64,000 bases of DNA, taken from positions 67,448,398 to 67,512,397 of the forward strand of contig NC_079487.1 in the NCBI RefSeq assembly GCF_020520425.1. The letters are read 5' to 3'. Shown here piece after piece: positions 35,224-45,833 of the stretch (position 1 is its first letter; each line of letters begins with the position of its first letter). The position numbers and the translations under genes were made by a program. The notes under the pieces are model-generated. The model did not search any database. It saw only the letters and a program-made list of their open reading frames with translations, and had not been told where the DNA came from. The stretch is from Spinacia oleracea. Lineage: Eukaryota > Streptophyta > Magnoliopsida > Caryophyllales > Amaranthaceae.

Positions 35224-35302
35224 CTTATTTCTTTTTTACCATATTCTTAATATTAATTATAAACATTACCAAATTTAACTTATCAACATCAGCCTCTGTT
35301 GT

Positions 35303-35343
35303 TTAAGCAGAAGGTCCTAGGTTCGACCCCTACCTAACGCGCA
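35303..35343 (+). pseudogene. tRNA-Arg 3'-half fragment
   Basis: TAAGCAGAAGGTCCTAGGTT, then CGACCCCTACCTAACGCGCA, repeats the anticodon-stem-to-acceptor part of the tRNA about 120 bp upstream, without a matching 5' half. Confidence 0.7.
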
Positions 35344-35879
35344 TATTTTTTTTTTACCATTTATAAATAGTGATTATAAACCGCTATCTCAGATAGCGGT
35401 TTACTTAAGTCAACCGCTACCTGAGATAGCGGTTTAGTGCCGCTTCGTTAAAAAAAAAAAGACCGGTTTTAATGCTGACGTGGACGGTATGGTGGGAATT
35501 AAGTTAAAAAGTGGCGCATTTTGAGAATTTGACGTTCTTTAAACAATAATGAAGAAAATCGCTCCACTTATGTCTTACTTTCTAATCATTTATTTTGGTT
35601 TTTGTGATTTGTGTAAATATCCTTATTATTTCGAAACCAATGGAGTACTACACTTTCTATCATGACAACTACGGAGTACTATACTTCCTCCGTTCCGGAA
35701 ATATCGCACCATTTGTTTTTTACACTATTCACACTACGACTTTGACCATTTTTTGTGATTCATACGTAAGGAAATTTTAGTCATGTAGGGTCTTGTTAGA
35801 TTCGTATCGATATATATTTTCTAAATTTTTTTTTATATAATTTTTACTTGTATACAATTTGATATATTAAGAGTAAAAG

Positions 35880-36041
35880 TGTCCAATATTGTGTAATCTC
35901 GTATCATTCTCATTAATAACACACGTATATATAGTACAACTCAGTTACCTAAACCCTAGGTACACATTAGGTAACTTACCATAGTTAGGACTCTACAGAA
36001 TATTCACAGAATAATATCTAATATCTGAACATATCTTAACA
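35880..36041 (-). repeat. 3' LTR of the intact copia element
   Basis: 162 bp; begins TGTTAAGATATG and ends TTGGACA on the minus strand. It contains TATATATAC near 35927-35935. It differs from the other LTR at the fifth base of its plus-strand start and at two adjacent positions near 35992. Confidence 0.96.
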
Positions 36042-36048
36042 TCCCCCC

Positions 36049-39000
36049 TCAAGGTGGAGCATGTAGATCTCGAATGCCCATCTTGTTCAAAAAAAACTCA
36101 AATTGCGCCTTCCCCAACGCTTTGGTGAAGATATCTGCTAACTGAACCTTCGTCGACACGTACGACGGACTGATGATCCCTTCCTTGATTGCATCTCGAA
36201 TGAAATGACAATCTGACTCGATGTGTTTTGTCCTTTCATGGATTACCGGATTCTGTGCAATATGCAACGCAGACTGACTGTCGCAATACATCCTCATGCC
36301 TTGGTCGTGTGTCACCCCCAAGTCGCGTAGTAGTTGTTTCAACCACTTCAACTCACACGTCAGAGCTGCCATCGATCGATATTCTGCCTCAGCAGACGAC
36401 CGAGAAACAGTATGCTGTTTCTTGGTCTTCCAAGAAACTGGCGACATACCAAGTGACACAAACCATCCAGTCACCGACCGACGCGTCATTGGACACCCTG
36501 CCCAATCCGAGTCGCACCACCCCTCCAACTGCAACGCACTGTCCGACCGAAGTAGTATACCTTGACCCGGACACTTCTTCAAATATCTCACTACTCGCAA
36601 AGCTGCTTCCCAATGTGCCTCCTTTGGTGCTTGCATAAATTGAGATAGGACATGTACAGAGTAGGCAACGTCTGGTCGCGTGACAGCCAAATAAACCAGA
36701 CGTCCGATCAGACGCCTATACTGCTCACCGTCCGACAGGTCTGGCCCGTCTGCCAATGCCAACCTATGATTCTGTTCCATGGGAAAGTCCACAGGCTTTG
36801 CTCCCAACAATCCGGCCTCTGAGATGATGTCGAGGGCATATTTTCTCTGACATACATAGAACCCTTGACTACTTCGTGCCACCTCTAACCCAAGGAAGTA
36901 CTTCAGAGCCCCGAGGTCTTTCATTTTAAAACACTCCTTCAAGTATTCCTTAAAACTCTCAAGCGCAAACTTGTTATTGCCTGCGATAATCATGTCGTCC
37001 ACATAAATGAGCACACTCAGCTGCAACGTACCTTTAGACAGAGTAAAGAGCGAATAATCGGACAGCGACTGTCGAAATCCATAGTGCGTCAATGCCGTCG
37101 ACAACTTCTGGAACCAACATCTAGGTGCTTGTTTCAACCCATACAACGACTTTCTCATTCGACACACTTTGTCAACGTGATTCTTCTGGAATCCAGGAGG
37201 AATCTTCATATAGATCTCTTCCTCCAAGTCACCGTGCAAGAACGCATTGTGGACGTCCATCTGATGCACGTCCCACTGTTTGACAGCTGCGACAGCTAGG
37301 AAAGTTCGAATTGTCGCCATCTTCGCGACGGGAGCAAATGTCTCATTATAATCCAACCCTTCCTCCTGATGATTCCCTAAACATACCAATCGAGCCTTCA
37401 GTCTCAACAAATTCCCATCCTCATCACGCTTCTCAGTATACACCCATTTACTCCCCAGTGCTTTCTTCCCTTCCGGTAAATTTTCCAACGTCCATGTCCC
37501 CTGTTCCTCCAACGCGTCGATTTCAGCAGCCATTGCCTGACGCCACCCCTCATGCTGCATCGCTTGTTTAAAACTCTTAGGAACTTGCCCTTCTTGCAAT
37601 GCTGCTATATAATGCCTGTGCTTTGACGAAAAACGCTCATAATTAACAAAATATGTGATAGGATAAGGAGTACCTGAGAGTGATGACGCCGTAGGTGTTT
37701 TGTCGGAAGTACTATATTTTTCCCGTATTGTATGTATCACACAGTCTTTCAGCTTTGTCGACGGAAACTTCGCACGCTTCCCCCTTCCTAACTCCGTATC
37801 CTCCACACACTGCCTTGTCTCACTCTCGTCACTACCCGTCGTCTCCTCTACACCTGTCTGTGAGGAGACGACGTCTGAATCCACTCGACTAGGTGTTTCA
37901 TGTTGTTGTTCCTCCCTCACAGGCGACGACACTCCCCTGTCGTCGCCACTGGTCAATGACACCCCCTCATCAGCTCCCGGATGCGACAACACTCCCTCAG
38001 TATCACCTGTAGGCGGCGACACCCCAGCAGTATCACCTGCAGGCGACGACACGATCTCAGGACCCGTAGTCCCACTCTCATCCAAACTCCAATGGTCAAT
38101 CCCCCCATGACCATCATGCACCAGTGGCAACCCATCCGATTCATCTACAAAAGGAAACGTCCCTTCATGAAACTTGACATCCCGTGAGACGAAGAACTCA
38201 TGTGTCTCTAGATCATAAAGTTGCCATCCCTTCCTGCCAAACGGATAACCCAAAAACACACATCGGCGACTCCGAGACTCAAACTTATCCCCTTTACACC
38301 GGAGATTATATGCATAACACAGACACCCAAACACGCGGATAGGCACATACGATGGTGGTTTACCAAACAACATCTCATAAGGTGTTTTATTGTCAAGGAT
38401 CGGGGTAGGTGTACGGTTTATCAAGTAGCAGGCGGCCAAAATACATTCCCCCCAAAATGTTATTGGAAGATTTCCTTGAAAACGTAACGCCCTCCCAACA
38501 TTCAAAATATGTTGGTGTTTTCTCTCGACTCTCCCATTTTGTTGAGGCGTCCCAACACACGACGACTCAAACAGAATCCCATGTTGACGAAAATAATTTT
38601 GTAAGCAATTGAATTCAGTACCATTATCACTGCGTACTACTCGAAGGGATCTATTAAACTGACACTTAATCATGGCAACAAAATTAAGAAATGTCGATGC
38701 AACTTCCATTTTATTACTCAGTAAATAAATCCACACACCTCTAGAATAATCGTCAACAATGGTAAAAAAATACTTTGCCCCACAAGACGAGGGAGTCTTG
38801 TAGGGTCCCCATAAATCAAGATGAACCAATTCAAATGTGCGACTAGCACGACTAACACTAACTGGAAAACTCTCCCTACATTGTCTCGCCCGCGGACATA
38901 CATCACAAATTGTTTTATTCTTCCTAATCTTATGACTCACATGAGGAAGTAACTGCAACACTTTTTCCGACGGATGCCCCATCCGTTGATGCCACAAGTC

Positions 39001-40524
39001 GACCACACACTCCACTGCTAGCACACGAACCTTTGGAGCCCCACGGAAAAAATATAGTCCTTCCTGTCGATCACCTACGCCAATCACCATCCTCGTCGAG
39101 CGGTCCTGAAGAACACACATTTTGTTAGTAAATTGAGCAGCACAATGTAATTCGTCACTTAATTGAGTTACAGAAATTAAATTGCAGTTCAATTTAGGCA
39201 CAAATAGAACATTATCGAGCACGAAACCATCCTCCAAGACCATCGAACCATATTGGTTTGAATTTGCAGGTTGACCGTCCGGCAACACAACCTGTTGATT
39301 TCTTGATGTCTTGATATTTCTCAGGATTGAAATATCACCCGTCACATGACGTGATGCCCCACTGTCAACAATCCATCGTAAATCAAGATTACCTTGCAAC
39401 TTGTTTGAAGGTCGTGACAAGATGTCAACTATTTGCTGGACTTGCTCCTTCGTCACCCCAACAAGCTCATGATTGGTTGTCGTCACTACACCCTGCGATC
39501 CGTCTCCACTCGTCACAGTGGTTGTCGCCCCTCCTGTGGCATTGCTCACGGCATTGGCACGAGCGACACCACTGGTCGACGACGCTGCCCCACGAGCTAC
39601 TCTGCCTCCTCTAATCGACGTCCTGCCTCCTCGACCAGGCCCTCGTCCACCTCGTTTCTTCTCATCCCACCATTCAGGAAATCCAATCAGCTGATAACAA
39701 GTTTCTTCCTCATGACCCTCACGATTGCAATGACCACAAAATCTGCCACTGACATCTCCCGACCTCGACCGAGCCTTAGTCTCGACCTTGAACGCCATGA
39801 CACTCTCCGGACCTCTCGCAGCCTTGGCGCGCATGGTCTCGGTATTAATAACCGTCTGGTACGCCTCGTCGAGTCCTGGCAACGGCGATCGTGCTAACAG
39901 TTGTGCACGAATGGCTTCATAGTGATCATCCAGGCCAATTAGGAAATAGTGCAGACGATCTTCATCGTGAATGTCCCCCACCTGCTTCGCTATATTACAC
40001 GTACAACCCGCACATACACACCTGGGAACTCGTGCATACTGTACGTACTCCTTCCATACCTTCGACAAGCGGCCATAGTACTCCATGACGCCCTCAGACG
40101 TGCCCTGCTTGCAACCACTCAGAGCCATCTTAATATGGCAGACCCTGGTGCCCGACACGACGCAGTACCGCGTCCTCAAATGACTCCACAACTCGTGAGC
40201 AATATCAAAGTCCTCCAGATTCGAACGCAAACTCTCGTCAATGGTGTTTGTGATCCAAGACACCACCATCGAATTGACCGCAATCCAATGTTTCATCTTC
40301 GTCTCGTCCGTAATGGGCTCCTTCACAGACCCATCAAGAAAACCAAATTTGAATTTTGAAATCATCGAGCGACGAACCGCTTTGGCCCACTCATCGTAGT
40401 TCGACGCTCCTCGAAGTTTTACAGGGGTGATGACAATACCGGGGCCGTCACCTGACCCAAGATAGTAGTCCAGATCGACGGCGGCGGCGATTGTCTTTTG
40501 TGGTGGCTCCTCGTCATTACCCAT
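36049..40524 (-). CDS. Copia gag-pol polyprotein, intact (1491 aa)
   Basis: One uninterrupted frame from ATG 40524. Gag has a UBN2-type capsid (residues about 35-250) and a zinc knuckle CGHCNREGHEEETC (263-276), then an RGG-rich spacer. The protease site is DSGAS (387-391). Integrase: HHCC finger (WHQRMGH about 511-517, CDVC about 540-543) and a D,D,E core (D near 570 in HLDLWGP, D633 in RSDNGTEF, E near 667 in NGRVERKHQ). RT spans about 1000-1250 with QMDVHNAFLHGDL and catalytic YVDDM (1174-1178). RNase H has CDSDWAG near 1337 and HERTKHIESDCHFIRD near 1430. Domain order INT-RT-RH is diagnostic of Ty1-copia. Residues 820-880 hold glycine-valine-serine repeats (SPPTGDTEGV-like). All catalytic residues checked are present. 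Confidence 0.98.
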   Translation of the reverse strand: MGNDEEPPQKTIAAAVDLDYYLGSGDGPGIVITPVKLRGASNYDEWAKAVRRSMISKFKFGFLDGSVKEPITDETKMKHWIAVNSMVVSWITNTIDESLRSNLEDFDIAHELWSHLRTRYCVVSGTRVCHIKMALSGCKQGTSEGVMEYYGRLSKVWKEYVQYARVPRCVCAGCTCNIAKQVGDIHDEDRLHYFLIGLDDHYEAIRAQLLARSPLPGLDEAYQTVINTETMRAKAARGPESVMAFKVETKARSRSGDVSGRFCGHCNREGHEEETCYQLIGFPEWWDEKKRGGRGPGRGGRTSIRGGRVARGAASSTSGVARANAVSNATGGATTTVTSGDGSQGVVTTTNHELVGVTKEQVQQIVDILSRPSNKLQGNLDLRWIVDSGASRHVTGDISILRNIKTSRNQQVVLPDGQPANSNQYGSMVLEDGFVLDNVLFVPKLNCNLISVTQLSDELHCAAQFTNKMCVLQDRSTRMVIGVGDRQEGLYFFRGAPKVRVLAVECVVDLWHQRMGHPSEKVLQLLPHVSHKIRKNKTICDVCPRARQCRESFPVSVSRASRTFELVHLDLWGPYKTPSSCGAKYFFTIVDDYSRGVWIYLLSNKMEVASTFLNFVAMIKCQFNRSLRVVRSDNGTEFNCLQNYFRQHGILFESSCVGTPQQNGRVERKHQHILNVGRALRFQGNLPITFWGECILAACYLINRTPTPILDNKTPYEMLFGKPPSYVPIRVFGCLCYAYNLRCKGDKFESRSRRCVFLGYPFGRKGWQLYDLETHEFFVSRDVKFHEGTFPFVDESDGLPLVHDGHGGIDHWSLDESGTTGPEIVSSPAGDTAGVSPPTGDTEGVLSHPGADEGVSLTSGDDRGVSSPVREEQQHETPSRVDSDVVSSQTGVEETTGSDESETRQCVEDTELGRGKRAKFPSTKLKDCVIHTIREKYSTSDKTPTASSLSGTPYPITYFVNYERFSSKHRHYIAALQEGQVPKSFKQAMQHEGWRQAMAAEIDALEEQGTWTLENLPEGKKALGSKWVYTEKRDEDGNLLRLKARLVCLGNHQEEGLDYNETFAPVAKMATIRTFLAVAAVKQWDVHQMDVHNAFLHGDLEEEIYMKIPPGFQKNHVDKVCRMRKSLYGLKQAPRCWFQKLSTALTHYGFRQSLSDYSLFTLSKGTLQLSVLIYVDDMIIAGNNKFALESFKEYLKECFKMKDLGALKYFLGLEVARSSQGFYVCQRKYALDIISEAGLLGAKPVDFPMEQNHRLALADGPDLSDGEQYRRLIGRLVYLAVTRPDVAYSVHVLSQFMQAPKEAHWEAALRVVRYLKKCPGQGILLRSDSALQLEGWCDSDWAGCPMTRRSVTGWFVSLGMSPVSWKTKKQHTVSRSSAEAEYRSMAALTCELKWLKQLLRDLGVTHDQGMRMYCDSQSALHIAQNPVIHERTKHIESDCHFIRDAIKEGIISPSYVSTKVQLADIFTKALGKAQFEFFLNKMGIRDLHAPP

Positions 40525-40645
40525 TGTTATGCCCTAGGAATTTGTAACTCCTCAGAACGCAGTACTCAACAAGCGAAGGAATTCGCTGTTCTCAAACTCT
40601 CTCAAACTCGTGCGGAAAAAAAAAATCTAGGGTTTTTAACCTAGG

Positions 40646-40657
40646 CTCTTGATACCA
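40646..40657 (-). other. Primer-binding site of the intact copia element
   Basis: TGGTATCAAGAG follows the 5' LTR directly on the minus strand, complementary to the 3' end of initiator tRNA-Met, the common copia primer. Confidence 0.88.
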
Positions 40658-40819
40658 TGTCAAATATTGTGTAATCTCGTATCATTCTCATTAATAACAC
40701 ACGTATATATAGTACAACTCAGTTACCTAAACCCTAGGTACACATTAGGTAACTTACCATAGTTAGGACCTTACAGAATATTCACAGAATAATATCTAAT
40801 ATCTGAACATATCTTAACA
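40658..40819 (-). repeat. 5' LTR of the intact copia element
   Basis: 162 bp, TGTTAAGATATG ... ATTTGACA on the minus strand, nearly identical to 35880-36041. Confidence 0.96.
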
Positions 40820-40882
40820 AAAAGTAATGGTTAAATGAGGAAAAGTCAACCATGGTGCGATATTTCCGGAATGGAGGAAGTA

Positions 40883-41340
40883 TATTTAATGTTTTTTGAA
40901 CGGTACACAGAACTATAGAAGAAGAATATATACCTAGTATTTAAAAAGTAACACCATAGATTATTAGAAGTCATGTGGCATCTCATTATTAGAAGCCATG
41001 TGGCATCTCTCCTTTCATCCATCATTTTTTTTTTTTTTCAATTTTTCTTTATTGTTTATGTGATTTACAACTTTTAATGCCTCTTCCACTCCATTTTCCT
41101 TATTCAACATCAAGTTATTAATAATCTAATATACTCATTAGTCTCTTCCACTCCACCCCTTAAAAATTCAATATTTATTCAATATATAATTTTTATATTT
41201 TTCCAACCTTCAAAATACACCTCTATTTAATTCAAATATTACCAAAAATCACAAATACTCACTAACTAAAACTTCAAAAGACATCTGAACAACCACTATC
41301 CATAATGTGTTAGAAGATTAGTGCAATTAATTCTTCGAAA
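40883..41340. other. Intergenic with a short tandem duplication
   Basis: A 25-bp unit TTATTAGAAGyCATGTGGCA is repeated at 40961 and 40986. Otherwise AT-rich without features. Confidence 0.6.
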
Positions 41341-42035
41341 TAGGGTGGGTTTTAATTTAAAAAAGTAATGGTTGAATTTTGGCCAAAAATGTGTTCTCAT
41401 TAGGTTTTCCATCGATCACCAAATCTTTGAAGAGCATCTTGTACCTCTGTGGAGCTTTATAAGATTGATTGTACCCCAACTTTGCTTTCTTTTCCTTTGG
41501 TATGAAAGGTGGCCCCATTTTATTTGTTGCCACTTAGTCCCAGGTTGATCCTCAATAAGTGATGTAGGTCAGACCATTTCACAATTTTTATTGTGGCTAT
41601 TAATCGAGATAGTACGTACACCTCTAAGAAACATATCATATCTCTCACTAATTTTAATGCTTATTGGCTAATGAATGAAAATGCTCTTTGAAATATTGGA
41701 AAAAAATATACGGAGTATCACAAAACAAGCACTCAAGTTAATGCAATGCCTTAGCTTCCTTGTGGACGTCTGATTTTAAAACATACTAAGAATTAGACAA
41801 ACACGTCGTTAGATTGGTTAGTTTTATTTCAGATTTTATGGTCATGGGTTATGTATTTTGATTTCAGATCAATTCCATTTTATTGTAAATCAGCTTAGAT
41901 AAATAGGATCAATTACTCAAATATTGATCAAGTGCACTTTTTGATGGGTTGGGTCGGATTAATTACAATTTCGGTCAAATCAAATCATGTAATTTGAAGT
42001 ACAATACATTTTCTCTAGGTTACAATTTATATCAG
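41341..42035. repeat. Copy A of a local direct duplication
   Basis: It shares ordered blocks with 42490-44490: AATGTGTTCTCATTAGGTTT, CACCAAATCTT, TTGTTGCCACTTAGTC, GGTTGATCCTCAATAA and CAAATCAAATCATGTA. There is no coding potential. This copy lacks the two insertions seen in copy B and so defines the empty sites. Confidence 0.85.
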
Positions 42036-42489
42036 ATAGTTAAGTATAAGTGTCCTTTCCATGAAGTAGAAGATGGTCGTCTCGTTGTCGTTCCGTTATC
42101 GTTTTTGGGTCAATTGGAAACAACATCTCTGCAATTGCGAAGGTAAGGTTACGTATATCCGACCCCCCCTTACCCCACTTCTTACGGGAGCCTCTTTGAG
42201 GCAATGGGGTAATGATAATAAATAAAGTTAAGTATAAGCGTAAACTCTTTGTTCACTACATGGCTGATCGAACATTTACTAAAATAAGAGTTGTTTATGG
42301 AATATGCATTACTCCTAGCCTTTTCTAAAAAAATCATAATCAAGGTTCCCGTTAAGATATGACTTTGTGAAACCATCTTTTGATAGAATTTGTCACAAAT
42401 AACAGAAAACACTATAGAAGACTTATTTCTAAAATATTCTACTTTTTATTATGACTACTACATATTTAGTTGTTTTTTAACGGTAGATA
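42036..42489. other. Spacer between duplicate copies
   Basis: About 42280-42435 is related to the dispersed repeat at 34358-34510. Nothing else recognised. Confidence 0.5.
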
Positions 42490-42935
42490 GAAGATTAGTG
42501 TAATTCATGGGAAAAGACAGGTTTGATTTGATTAATTGAAAAAGTTATGGTTAAAATTCTACCAGAAATGTGTTCTCATTAGGTTTATCATTATCATAAT
42601 GGAAATGTTTTTTGTGATGAAGAAAAGTTTTAATACTGTAGTACAAGTTAATCAGTCATCACCAAATCTTGTAGAGCATCTTAAAGACAAATGTGTGTTT
42701 CTTTTGTGCCTTTGTGGAGCCTTGCAAGATTGTGTTGTACCCCTCTCTTTTCCTTTATTATGAAAGGGGACCCTGTTTTGTTTGTTGCCACTTAGTCGGT
42801 TACTGACTAGGGTCAGTTAGTCCTAGGTTGATCCTCAATAACTGATGTAGGTTTGGCACATGCATGCATTGCCTTCTTTGTGAACATCTCATTGTCAAAC
42901 ATACTATTAGACGAACACATATATAGTTAGGTTGG

Positions 42936-43177
42936 TGAGGGCGGATCATATCAGATATGTGCCTTCAAATACGTATCTGAGGGCACGGTGGTAATTGCAA
43001 CATTATTTTGAAAACTTTTGAGTACCATATTTGAGAAATGAACACCATTTTTGAACTTCTGAGTACAATTTTTGAGTTTTTTAGTACCATTTTTGAGTTT
43101 TTGAGTACCATTTTTGAACTTATTTTGGTCTGATATGTTTTTGTCAAAATATATCTGAGATTGGAATATAGCTCCTC
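42936..43177. mobile_element. Small Mutator-like MITE with 9-bp TSD
   Basis: TTAGGTTGG flanks the insert at 42927-42935 and 43178-43186; copy A has a single TTAGATTGG at this site. The ends GAGGGCGGATCATATC and (inverted) GAGGAGCTATATTCC are weakly inverted. The interior is a tandem array of GAGTACCATTTTTGA-type units of about 20 bp (43015-43125). Confidence 0.75.
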
Positions 43178-43384
43178 TTAGGTTGGGTAGTTTTATTCGA
43201 TTCGGTTACGAGTTTATGGTGATAAGTTATGTGATTTGATTTTACATTACGTCGTTTTACTTTATTGTGATTCAACTTAGTTAAGCATGAATACATGATG
43301 AATTACTCAGTCAATATTAGTCAAGTAACTTTTGGATTGTTATGGATTGAATTAATTACTATTTGAGTCAAATCAAATCATGTA

Positions 43385-44446
43385 GTGTTTGGATATGAAC
43401 ATTTCATTTGAAATGATAAATTTCAGTTCCATGATTTCAAATTCCGCAATTCAATTCCAAATAACATGTTTGAGAAAAACAAGAATTTTAAATCTATCAT
43501 TTCAAATCCCCAATGTTGTGTGGGAAAATATAATTTGATTTCAAAATCAAACAGTTTCCAAATCTTTCCATGCAATAATTTATGAAAAACATAATTCAAA
43601 ATTGTACATACCCTTTGAATTTCAATTCTAGAAATAAAAGTTTCAATGAATTATTTGACAAAAAAAATATAAATAGCTAAGTCAATAAAACAACAGACCA
43701 TCAATCCTTCAATTCTTCAACACTATCAATTATTTTTTTCAATTCTTCAACATAATGTTCAATTTTCCACAAACTATTTCTGAAATAATCATCAATTTTC
43801 TCTTTTAATTTCTAATACCTGAAAGCCCACATACTGTTTTTCCCCCAGAAAAGGTCGAATGTAAGTTATGTAACCCTAACATCGTGGCCTCGAACCACTG
43901 TTCTTCGCCGGAGTCTAATGATTTCAAAGGCTTGCTAAGAGAATTGTAACATATGAAAACAGTCGTAGCAACGAAAATTCGGAATTCTAGATCAAAGTGA
44001 CAGAATTTCCATCGGTGCCATTGCAAGGCCTTGAAGAAGCATTTGTGCTCCATTTAACAAAAATCGAGGAGAAAGATTTACACAGGAGAGACGTTGAGAT
44101 AGCAGGAGAAAATTTAAAAGGAGGAAGATAGAAGAGGAGAGAGAGAGGGGATCTCAACAGAGTTTCAGAAGAGAGAAAAAAACGTCGAGGAAGAAGGAAG
44201 GAGCAAGGGAGGAGAGAGAAAAGAAATAAACGCTTAAGTGTTTATCGTGAGGTAAGCAATGCACTGGGCTGAGAATTTCAAATGACCTACTTTAAATTGT
44301 AATTTCAAATCCTTAGTCTATGGGTTTTCTTAACTATTTCAGAATGTGGGTCGATTCCGAATTTCAAATTCTAAATCATCCAAACAATAGAATTGATCCA
44401 ATTCTGGGATTTCAAATGAAATCCTCATATCCAAACATACCATCAT
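43385..44446. mobile_element. Unclassified 1.06-kb TIR element with 7-8-bp TSD
   Basis: The ends share TGTTTGGATATG and ATTTCATTTGAAAT as inverted repeats (left from about 43385, right to about 44440). TCATGTA flanks it (43378-43384, 44448-44454), and copy A carries the unsplit CAAATCATGTAATTTG. The interior holds repeated ATTTCAAATTC words and a purine-rich GAGAGAGAGGG segment (44090-44220). An 82-codon minus frame (44053-43805) has no recognised domain. An 8-bp TSD with one mismatch would fit hAT. Confidence 0.8.
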
Positions 44447-44490
44447 GTCATGTAATTTGAGTACAATACATTTTTCTCTAGAGTTAAGAT

Positions 44491-45709
44491 ACAAAATGGG
44501 GTTTTACCTTTGCATTTTATCATCGTTAAGGACCCAAACTTTTTTTTTTTACTGTTAAGAACCCATAAAGTACATTCTTGCTAAACTTAACTAATAAATC
44601 TGAGTGTTTAGTCCCCATAGTTAAAAAATTAGTACACATGATTAAAAGGTTAGTCCTTACACGTGTCAACATATTATTTGCGGTGCAATAAATAAGAAGC
44701 CAATTATTTCCTGGCACGTATCACTACAAAATGGTGAATTAGATATTTCCTTTAACCTTGTAAAATAAAATTCAATTGGAAAATATATCTAATAATTAAT
44801 ACAGTATATTTTGTGCAACTACAATATTTATTAATGTAGTAATATTATTTGCTAAAATTTAAATAATATATTTTTGTGTATGTACATACTCTATATTTTG
44901 ATTATGCTACTACTTAATTGTTGCTACCTGTTGGATCTATATTCCTATACCAAACCATCTATATATTTGATAACATTCTTACCGTAATCAACATATATTT
45001 TACATAAGGTTATTCCTTAACAATCTTAACAGACCCAACAATCTTAACAATCTAATTTTTTTTAAATGTTTACTTATGTTCTTAAATCATCAGAATAACT
45101 CGTATTAACTTATCGTCATCAAATCACCTGAGTAACTCGTATTAACTCATTATCAAATTAAGGTTTTGTCTTGTTGTTGGTCAATGGTTATTGTTAATAG
45201 CTTTCATTTTTATTTTGCCTTATGTTTTGCTTTTCAATCATTTTTATCTACTCTACTTATTTAGAGGTTTTTGCCTTTATAATTCACTAAAAAAATAGAA
45301 AAATCAAGTTACGGATCTACTCCACGAGTCTTTTGATGCTGCTGGGTTCTATGAGTCTTGGGTAATTGGTGCTAGCACTTACTAGAGATGAAATACTAAA
45401 GAACAATGTTTTTAGGGTGCAAACGAAAAAACATGACGGAAAAGAGAAAAATAGAGTACAAATTTCCTTTTTAAAATAAAAAAATTCTTACGGAGTATAA
45501 GAATCATGTAAATGTATTTTTTAAAAAATTTCCTATAGAAAACATACATATTTTTCAGATATGAGTTACATATTGTAACATACAGATTAGGATATTAAAT
45601 ATTTCCTCCATTTTTTTATTAATTCTAATAATATTGCAGGTATGTTAAAAATCTAATATTTCCTAAATAAATACAGTACAAAGTACTAATTTACGAAGTA
45701 GTAATTCAA
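44491..45709. other. Intergenic, nothing recognised
   Basis: AT-rich sequence with homopolymer tracts and no supported gene or element. Confidence 0.4.
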
Positions 45710-45833
45710 GGATAAATTATTTTTTACCACCTAAAAAATTAAAACTTGTATTTTACTACCTAAAAAAGAATTAAAACTTATTTTTACCACCTGAAAATAG
45801 TAAAAAAAAGATGAAATCGTTATGTGGGGCTTA
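45710..45833. repeat. Left TIR of the giant MULE
   Basis: It pairs with 62597-62756. Homologous blocks are the terminal 26 bases, the TTTTACCACCT/TTTTACTACCT words and AAAAAGATGAAATCGTTATG. The right TIR has about 35 additional bases from one more TTTTTACCACC unit. Confidence 0.88.

Larger units (their letters stand above)
34822..35550. mobile_element. Fold-back element of AAACCGCTATCTGAGATAGCGGTTT-type palindromes
   Basis: The outer inverted repeats include left ACTTTTTAAGTTATTTCCCA, CCATACCGTCCACGT and their complements on the right (35455-35520), decaying outward to about 34822 and 35550. Inside are at least six short palindromes of the form AAACCGCyATCTsAGATrGCGGTTT (34933-35090 and 35378-35434). 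Between them lie a tRNA-Arg(TCT)-like sequence and a partial second copy. No transposase and no certain TSD. Confidence 0.8.
35880..40819 (-). mobile_element. Full-length Ty1-copia retrotransposon
   Basis: 4940 bp bounded by two 162-bp LTRs in direct orientation, with a 5-bp TSD AAAAG at 35875-35879 and 40820-40824. Minus-strand order: LTR, primer site, one gag-pol ORF, polypurine tract (plus-strand CCCCCCTC beside 36043-36050), LTR. Only three differences between the LTRs were seen in 162 positions, and the coding frame is unbroken, so the insertion is recent and could be competent for movement. It is nested in a Stowaway-like MITE. Confidence 0.97.
35684..40880. mobile_element. Stowaway-like MITE split by the intact copia element
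   Basis: The left end CTTCCTCCGTTCCGGAAATA (35684) pairs with the right end, whose complement reads CTTCCTCCATTCCGGAAATA (40880), with TA on each side (35682-35683, 40881-40882). Removing the copia insert leaves a MITE of about 255 bp. Confidence 0.9.
42490..44490. repeat. Copy B of the local duplication, with two insertions
   Basis: It follows copy A in order but is interrupted at 42936-43177 and 43385-44446 by elements absent from copy A. A further roughly 80-bp stretch (about 42590-42660) is also extra. Confidence 0.85.

Noticed and set aside
34933..35434. GC-rich palindromes as transcription terminators
   Set aside because: Intrinsic terminators are a bacterial feature; here the palindromes are repeated modules of a plant fold-back element.
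36228..40359. Many plus-strand ORFs across the intact copia element
   Set aside because: They are shadows of the 1491-codon minus-strand gag-pol frame and have no homology-like motifs.
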